Source of the DNA: Sphingomonas sp. 32-62-10
Lineage (GTDB): Bacteria; Pseudomonadota; Alphaproteobacteria; Sphingomonadales; Sphingomonadaceae
DNA length: 64,000 bases
Reading direction: 5' to 3'
Assembly (NCBI GenBank): GCA_002280555.1
Contig: NCEE01000018.1
Span: 42,740 to 106,739, forward strand
In this document: piece after piece, positions 59,585 to 64,000 of the stretch
How positions within the stretch are numbered: the first letter of the stretch is position 1
How the letters are laid out: every line of letters begins with the position of its first letter
Made by a program: the position numbers and the translations under genes
The notes under the pieces: generated by a model
Databases searched by the model: none
What the model saw: the letters and a program-made list of their open reading frames with translations, nothing else
What the model was told of the DNA's origin: nothing

Positions 59585-61807
59585 ATGTACGAGGGTAAGA
59601 TTACCGCCGCCAGCAGCACGCGCATGTCGACACCGTTGATCTTTGCGGTCGCGATCCTTGCCGGTTCCTTCCTGCTGTTTCTGGTCCAGCCGATGGTGGC
59701 GCGGATGGCGCTGCCCCGGCTTGGCGGCGCGCCTGCCGTGTGGAACTCGGCGATGCTGGTCTATCAAGCACTGCTGCTTGGCGGCTATGCCTATGCGCAT
59801 GCGCTGGGACGAATCCCGGTGCGCGCGCAGGCACTGGTCCACGTCAGCGTGCTCGCCTTCGCTGCCTTGTGGCTGCCAATCGGGCTGATCGCGATGGATT
59901 TGCCCGCCGATGCGCAACCGGCCTTATGGGTGCCGTGGCTTCTCGGCCTGTCGATCGGACCCTTGTTCTTGGCGATTTCCGCGCAGGCCCCGTTGCTCCA
60001 GCGCTGGTTCAGCGCCGCGCATCCGGGGCGGGACCCCTATGCGCTCTACGCCGCGTCCAATCTCGGCAGTTTCGGCGGACTGATCGCTTATCCATTGCTC
60101 GTCGAGCCCGGCCTCGCACTCGATGCTCAAAGCGCGGTGTGGAGCGCGGGTTATGCGCTCGTGGCGGTGCTTGTCATCGTCTGTGCGCTTGCCCTACCCC
60201 GCGGAGAGAAGGCGGTGGCAGTAACGGAGCCTGCCAGCCCTGCGCCGGCCACGCGGACAATCTGCCACTGGATCCTTCTCGCCTTCGTCCCTTCGGGCAT
60301 GATGCTGGCGACGACGACCTATATCACCACGGACATCGTCGCGATGCCGCTGCTCTGGGTAATCCCGCTCGGGCTATATCTGCTCAGTTTTTCGATCGCT
60401 TTTGCTGCCAACCGCGTGCTGGCCGATGCGATCACCCGCTTTGCCCCGCTCCAGATCCTGTTGTTTGGGGGGGTGATGGTCGGCGGGTTTCAGGGGATGC
60501 CGTATTTCAACGCCGGTGTTGCCCTCACATTGCTGTTCACGATTTCGGTCTGCCTGCACACGACAATGTACCGCCAGCGGCCTGCGCCGGATCGGCTGAC
60601 TGGCTTTTATCTGGCGATGTCGCTGGGTGGCGCGCTGGGTGGGGTGTTTGCAGCGCTGGTGGCGCCCGTGCTGTTTGACTGGACCTGGGAATATCCGTTG
60701 CTGGTGATCGCAGCCGGGCTGCTCGCGCCACAGGAACTGGTAATATCCCCACTTGCCTTTCTGTGGTGGGGCGATGCCCAGCGCCAGCGGATCGTGACAT
60801 TGGCGGTGGCGCTGTCGGTCGGCCTGCTAATCGTAGCGGCGACGCACGATGTCGCGGCGTTTCAGGCCGGGCAGGGGCGCGGCGCCGCTTTTGCGGCGAT
60901 TGTCGCGTTGGGGTTGGTCGTGCTCGGGCGGCGTTTGCCCTTTGCGATCGTGCTGGGCGGCGCGCTGGTGATCTTTGGCGGTTTCCAGGCAGCGATGATC
61001 AGCTGGCAAGGCGATGCCCGCACGCGAAGCTATTTCGGCATCTACACTGTCGGCGGCAATGATCGCGTTCGGCAACTATCGCACGGCACCACTGTCCACG
61101 GCACCCAGTTGATCGGCTCGCCCGAACGCGAGAGGATGCCGACTGCCTATTACGTCCCCGGATCGGGCATCGGCCAGGCCATGCGGGCACTTCCTGAGTT
61201 CTACGGCCAGCGCGCGCGCGTTGGCGTGGTTGGGCTGGGGGCGGGAACGCTCGCCTGCTATGCGCAACCCGGCCAGGATTGGCGCTTCTACGAAATCGAT
61301 CCGGCGATGGTGCGGATTGCGCGCGATACCGGCCAGTTCAGTTTCCTGTCACGGTGCCTGCCTGATCCGACGATTGTGATTGGCGATGCGCGCCTCAATC
61401 TGGCGGCACAAGCTGCCGATAGCCTCGATTTGCTGGCGCTGGATGCGTTCTCGTCAGATTCGGTGCCGATGCACCTGATGACGCGCGAAGCCTTTGCCAG
61501 CTACGATCGTGTGCTGGCGCCGAACGGCCTGTTGCTCGTCCATATCTCCAATCGTTTCCTTGATCTGGAGCCTGTGGTGGCGGCAGCGGCGACGGCAGGG
61601 GGCTGGTCGGCTGTGAAGCTGCTCTATCGACCCGGCCCCAAAGCGCCGGAAGGCGAAACGGTATCGGCTTGGGTCGCGCTGTCACGGGACAAGGCGGTGA
61701 TCGCGAGGCTGAAGTCGCGTGGCGGAAGCTGGCAGCCGCTCAATCCGCGCTCGGGCTTCACGCCCTGGACCGACGATTATTCCACGATTTTGCCGCTGTT
61801 GAAGTGA
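59585..61807 (+). CDS. Membrane protein with C-terminal spermidine-synthase-like methyltransferase domain
   Basis: The 740-residue protein has about ten to twelve helices in its first 480 residues (FAVAILAGSFLLFLVQPMVARMALPRLGG begins the first; GLSIGPLFLAISAQAPLLQRWF is the typical loop). A spermidine-synthase-like Rossmann domain follows, with VGVVGLGAGTLACYAQPGQDWRFYEIDPAMVRIA (about 560-594), LLALDAFSSDSVPMHLMT and LLLVHISNRFLDLEP. It is one of the fused transporter/spermidine synthase proteins; role unknown. ATG 59585 has GAGGG eight bases upstream; ATG 59537, overlapping the previous stop, is possible. Confidence 0.9.
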   Translation: MYEGKITAASSTRMSTPLIFAVAILAGSFLLFLVQPMVARMALPRLGGAPAVWNSAMLVYQALLLGGYAYAHALGRIPVRAQALVHVSVLAFAALWLPIGLIAMDLPADAQPALWVPWLLGLSIGPLFLAISAQAPLLQRWFSAAHPGRDPYALYAASNLGSFGGLIAYPLLVEPGLALDAQSAVWSAGYALVAVLVIVCALALPRGEKAVAVTEPASPAPATRTICHWILLAFVPSGMMLATTTYITTDIVAMPLLWVIPLGLYLLSFSIAFAANRVLADAITRFAPLQILLFGGVMVGGFQGMPYFNAGVALTLLFTISVCLHTTMYRQRPAPDRLTGFYLAMSLGGALGGVFAALVAPVLFDWTWEYPLLVIAAGLLAPQELVISPLAFLWWGDAQRQRIVTLAVALSVGLLIVAATHDVAAFQAGQGRGAAFAAIVALGLVVLGRRLPFAIVLGGALVIFGGFQAAMISWQGDARTRSYFGIYTVGGNDRVRQLSHGTTVHGTQLIGSPERERMPTAYYVPGSGIGQAMRALPEFYGQRARVGVVGLGAGTLACYAQPGQDWRFYEIDPAMVRIARDTGQFSFLSRCLPDPTIVIGDARLNLAAQAADSLDLLALDAFSSDSVPMHLMTREAFASYDRVLAPNGLLLVHISNRFLDLEPVVAAAATAGGWSAVKLLYRPGPKAPEGETVSAWVALSRDKAVIARLKSRGGSWQPLNPRSGFTPWTDDYSTILPLLK

Positions 61808-61856
61808 TTGGCGGCGAGCGGCCAAGGCTAAAATAGGTAGGTCGAACGTCCCACCA

Positions 61857-61928
61857 CCCGTTCAGGCTGAGCGAAGTCGAAGCCCGTACGCCGCGCTTGC
61901 CCTTCGACTTCGCTCAGGGCGAACGGAT
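61857..61928. repeat. Intergenic palindromic repeat, 'gagcgaagtcgaag' family
   Basis: The arms cccgttcaggctgagcgaag and cttcgctcagggcgaacgg pair around a centre of about 33 bases. It lies in the 61808-61953 gap between the membrane methyltransferase gene and the convergent lipoprotein gene, and may end both. Same family as 27989-28058. Confidence 0.82.
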
Positions 61929-61953
61929 CGGTAGGTAAATGCAATCCGGAGGC

Positions 61954-62478
61954 TCAGAAGGCCGCAACCTGCCCTTGCAGCGAATCGACGGTCGCCAGTT
62001 CGGCCGTCAACTGTGCCTCGGCCTTGGCGCGGGCGGCCGTGAGTGCCGGATAGGGGGGCTGGCTCGCCGTGGCACGATCGATGGCCAGCCGGTCGAGATC
62101 AGACAGGGCCGACAGACTTTGCGATCGCAGCGTATCGAGCCCAGACAGCGCCGATTGCGCTGACAGCCATGTCTCGCTGCCGATGGCTGCCCCCTTGGCA
62201 GCCTGCACCGCGTTGGTCGCGCGGGTGGTTGCGGTAGTGAACGCATCAGCGATCGTCGCTAACGCCTGCGTTAGCCGGGCGATTTCGGTATCGATCGCCG
62301 GATCAGGGGGAATCACAGTGGCGGACGGATCTGCGGGCACCGTCACGATCGCCGGTCGCGATTCGATCGCGCGGGGCAAAAGCGACGGGTAACGCTGGGT
62401 CGGCGCGACGCAGCCCGATAGTGCCGTCAACGCGATGGCAAGCGCGGTTGGGCCGGGGCGCAGGAGGGCTCGGTTCAT
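61954..62478 (-). CDS. Lipoprotein, helical, function unknown
   Basis: The 174-residue protein has a lipoprotein signal MNRALLRPGPTALAIALTALSGC (shortened; lipobox ALSGC, Cys near 23) and then a proline-rich linker (RYPSLLPRAIESRP). A long helical region with AIDTEIARLTQALATIADAF, LSAQSALSGLDTLRSQSLSALSDLDRL and LTAARAKAEAQLTAELATVDSL looks like a coiled coil. It is probably periplasmic, anchored to a membrane. The ATG at 62478 was chosen because the signal starts there. Convergent with the upstream gene across a repeat. Confidence 0.82.
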   Translation of the reverse strand: MNRALLRPGPTALAIALTALSGCVAPTQRYPSLLPRAIESRPAIVTVPADPSATVIPPDPAIDTEIARLTQALATIADAFTTATTRATNAVQAAKGAAIGSETWLSAQSALSGLDTLRSQSLSALSDLDRLAIDRATASQPPYPALTAARAKAEAQLTAELATVDSLQGQVAAF

Positions 62479-62560
62479 GGCAATTGCTCTATGCTGCCAC
62501 CGCCATCGGCGCAACGGGCTTGCGCATCGCGAAACGGCTCTCTATGGGCATGCGCTCTGT

Positions 62561-62637
62561 GCACCCGTAGCTCAGCTGGATAGAGCATCAGACTACGAAT
62601 CTGAGGGCCGGGCGTTCGAATCGCTCCGGGTGCACCA
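62561..62637 (+). tRNA. tRNA-Arg (anticodon ACG)
   Basis: The acceptor stem gcacccg / cgggtgc (62627-62633) is perfect, followed by A and an encoded CCA (62635-62637). The anticodon stem cagac/atctg (loop ctACGaa) gives anticodon ACG, normally A34-deaminated to inosine to read CGN codons. The T arm has ggcgttcgaatcgct. It lies 82 bases after the divergent lipoprotein start. Confidence 0.95.
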
Positions 62638-62691
62638 CCTCTTCATTTCCCAATCGGAACCGTGCTGCTGGCCCTTACGGCCAGCGGCTGA

Positions 62692-63705
62692 TCAGACCCC
62701 GTAATGCTGGCGGTACCAGGCCACAAAGGCGGGCACCCCGGTCGCCACGGGCGTGGCGGGCACATAATCGATCATGTCGCGTAGCAGCTCCGTTGACGCT
62801 TCGGTTCTTAGCACCTCACCGGGCTGCATCGGCATCAGGTTCATGATCGCTTTCTTGCCGACCGCCTGTTCGATCGCGGCGATGTAATCGAGCAACCGGA
62901 CGGGTTCCCCTTGCGCGATATTGACGATCCGGTGCGGCGCCACCGGCGACAGGCTGTCATGTGGACCGACGGGCACGGTGCCCGGCACGGCATCGATCAG
63001 CCGCACCACCGCCTCGGCCAGATCGCTGATATAGGTGAAATCGCGGACCATTTCGCCGTGGTTATAGACGTCGATCGGCGTCCCCTCGATAATCGCGCGG
63101 GTGAATTTGAACAGCGCCATGTCGGGCCGACCCCAGGGGCCATAGACCGTAAAGAAGCGAAAAAACGTCATCGGCACGCCGAACAGATGCGCATAGCTGT
63201 GCCCCATCAGCTCGGTCGCTCCCTTGGTCGCGGCATAAAAGGTGAGCGGGGTGGTGCACTGATCCTGCTCGCGAAACGGCATCGCCGTGTTGCCGCCGTA
63301 AAAGGAGCTGGTCGATGCCGCGAGCAAATGCTTGGGCTTTGTGCGCCGCGCGAGTTCGAGCACGTTGAAACTGCCTACCAGGTTAGAGGCGACATAGGTT
63401 TCGGGATGATCGATCGAGTATCGCACCCCCGCCTGGGCGGCGAGGTGGATCACGATATCGGGCGCAAACGCTTCCCACACCGGCGCAAATGCCGCCATTT
63501 CGTCAATCGACACCCGCGCGACGCTGAAACCGGGGTGCGCGGCGAGTACGGCGTTGCGCTGCTCCTTCAGCGTGACGTCGTAATAGTCCGAGAAGTTATC
63601 GACCCCCAGCACCGTCGCGCCGCGATCGAGCAGCGCCTGCGCTACATGCATCCCGACGAAGCCCGCCGTGCCGGTGACGAGTATCTTTTTGCCGGTCTTC
63701 GTCAT
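62692..63705 (-). CDS. NAD-dependent epimerase (UDP-glucuronate 4-epimerase-like)
   Basis: The 337-residue extended SDR enzyme has the NAD motif ILVTGTAGFVGMHVA (8-22), VIHLAAQAGVRYSIDHP, STSSFYGGNTAMPF and the catalytic YAATK (Tyr/Lys), then RFFTVYGPWGRPDMALFKFT and FTYISDLAEAVVRLID. This fits UDP-glucuronate 4-epimerases used to make galacturonate for exopolysaccharide or lipid glycosylation. It may instead act on another UDP-sugar. GAGACC-region ribosome-binding site before the ATG at 63705. Confidence 0.9.
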   Translation of the reverse strand: MTKTGKKILVTGTAGFVGMHVAQALLDRGATVLGVDNFSDYYDVTLKEQRNAVLAAHPGFSVARVSIDEMAAFAPVWEAFAPDIVIHLAAQAGVRYSIDHPETYVASNLVGSFNVLELARRTKPKHLLAASTSSFYGGNTAMPFREQDQCTTPLTFYAATKGATELMGHSYAHLFGVPMTFFRFFTVYGPWGRPDMALFKFTRAIIEGTPIDVYNHGEMVRDFTYISDLAEAVVRLIDAVPGTVPVGPHDSLSPVAPHRIVNIAQGEPVRLLDYIAAIEQAVGKKAIMNLMPMQPGEVLRTEASTELLRDMIDYVPATPVATGVPAFVAWYRQHYGV

Positions 63706-63864
63706 GGTCTCGATCCTTCGGGCACCGATTGGAGCGCGCCTTGCCCCCGATTAGGCCCCAATAAGGCATTGCCATAGGCTGACTCATCTTGCGACAAGGT
63801 TACAGCCCGATCGATCCGGTCGCCGCGCGCCGTAACGATCTGCCCTACCAATCGAATGAGTGCT

Positions 63865-64000
63865 ATGCCTGATCTCGCCGTTTTCTATGAACACCCGCTC
63901 TGGTTTGCCCCGCTGTTCGCCGCGCTCGACGCGCGCGGCGTGGATTATGTGAAGCTGGGGATCGAGGGGCACAGCTTCGATCCCGCCGGATCGCCGCCGC
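63865..64000 (+). CDS. Start of a gene cut by window edge, ATP-grasp-like N-terminus
   Basis: An ATG at 63865 opens a frame of 45 visible codons (MPDLAVFYEHPLWFAPLFAA, then LDARGVDYVKLGIEGHSFDP). The opening strand and the paired helix look like the start of RimK/glutathione-synthetase type ATP-grasp proteins, but there is too little to be sure. Divergent from the epimerase with about 160 bases between. Confidence 0.6.
   Translation, partial: MPDLAVFYEHPLWFAPLFAALDARGVDYVKLGIEGHSFDPAGSPP

Overview
The window is GC-rich, densely coding chromosomal DNA of an alphaproteobacterium, most likely a sphingomonad (Sphingomonas or a close relative). This rests on gene content and order: zapA / 6S RNA / 5-formyl-THF cyclo-ligase; tkt-gap-pgk followed by an archaeal-type class I aldolase; a Pcm-like methyltransferase / tolC / PopZ-like (DUF2497) / valS cluster; and several families of intergenic palindromic repeats whose arms I know from this group. 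No rRNA, CRISPR array or transposase gene is visible. Three tRNA genes (Asp, Cys, Arg) and one 6S RNA are.

Layout. 1-5764: an amidase cut by the window edge, a fused enoyl-CoA hydratase / 3-hydroxyacyl-CoA dehydrogenase, a serine hydrolase and an acyl-CoA synthetase (fatty-acid or aromatic-acid breakdown). 5765-8450: a visibly AT-richer island with a GHKL-type ATPase and a small protein ending in a sigma-region-4-like helix-turn-helix; I consider this the best candidate for an undescribed system. 8870-11598: glycerol kinase and an AI-2E-type transporter gene broken by an internal deletion. 11681-12850: tRNA-Asp followed by an AT-rich, anonymous lipoprotein gene. 12858-14336: folate, 6S RNA and cell-division genes. 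14491-21060: central carbon metabolism with a MOSC protein between gap and pgk, and small sphingomonad proteins around a cold-shock gene. 21070-27677: methyltransferase, an AAC(3)-I-like acetyltransferase, thiE, a peptidoglycan-enzyme group, efp and an inositol monophosphatase.

28108-37895: thiolase, prepilin-peptidase-like protein, an ECF42-type sigma factor with its YciI partner, a DUF1989 / YqcI-YcgG pair, tyrosine catabolism (hmgA, hppD), a DUF1275 membrane protein and a MarR regulator. 38074-44053: malate synthase G, a VOC protein divergent from a TetR regulator, a Baeyer-Villiger-type monooxygenase and an acetylornithine deacetylase. 44458-50056: signalling block (EAL protein, hybrid histidine kinase, lone response regulator, AraC regulator). 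50093-59540: tRNA-Cys, Pcm-like protein, TolC, DUF2497, ValS, MATE pump, HemB and two tandem acetyltransferases. 59585-64000: membrane spermidine-synthase-like protein, lipoprotein, tRNA-Arg, a UDP-sugar epimerase and the start of one more gene.

The most unusual structural point is the palindromic repeats. They sit between genes throughout, but one copy lies in frame inside valS and adds about 44 residues to this essential enzyme. Another overlaps the 5' end of hmgA and seems to supply its start codon. A third supplies the ribosome-binding site of the amidase gene.
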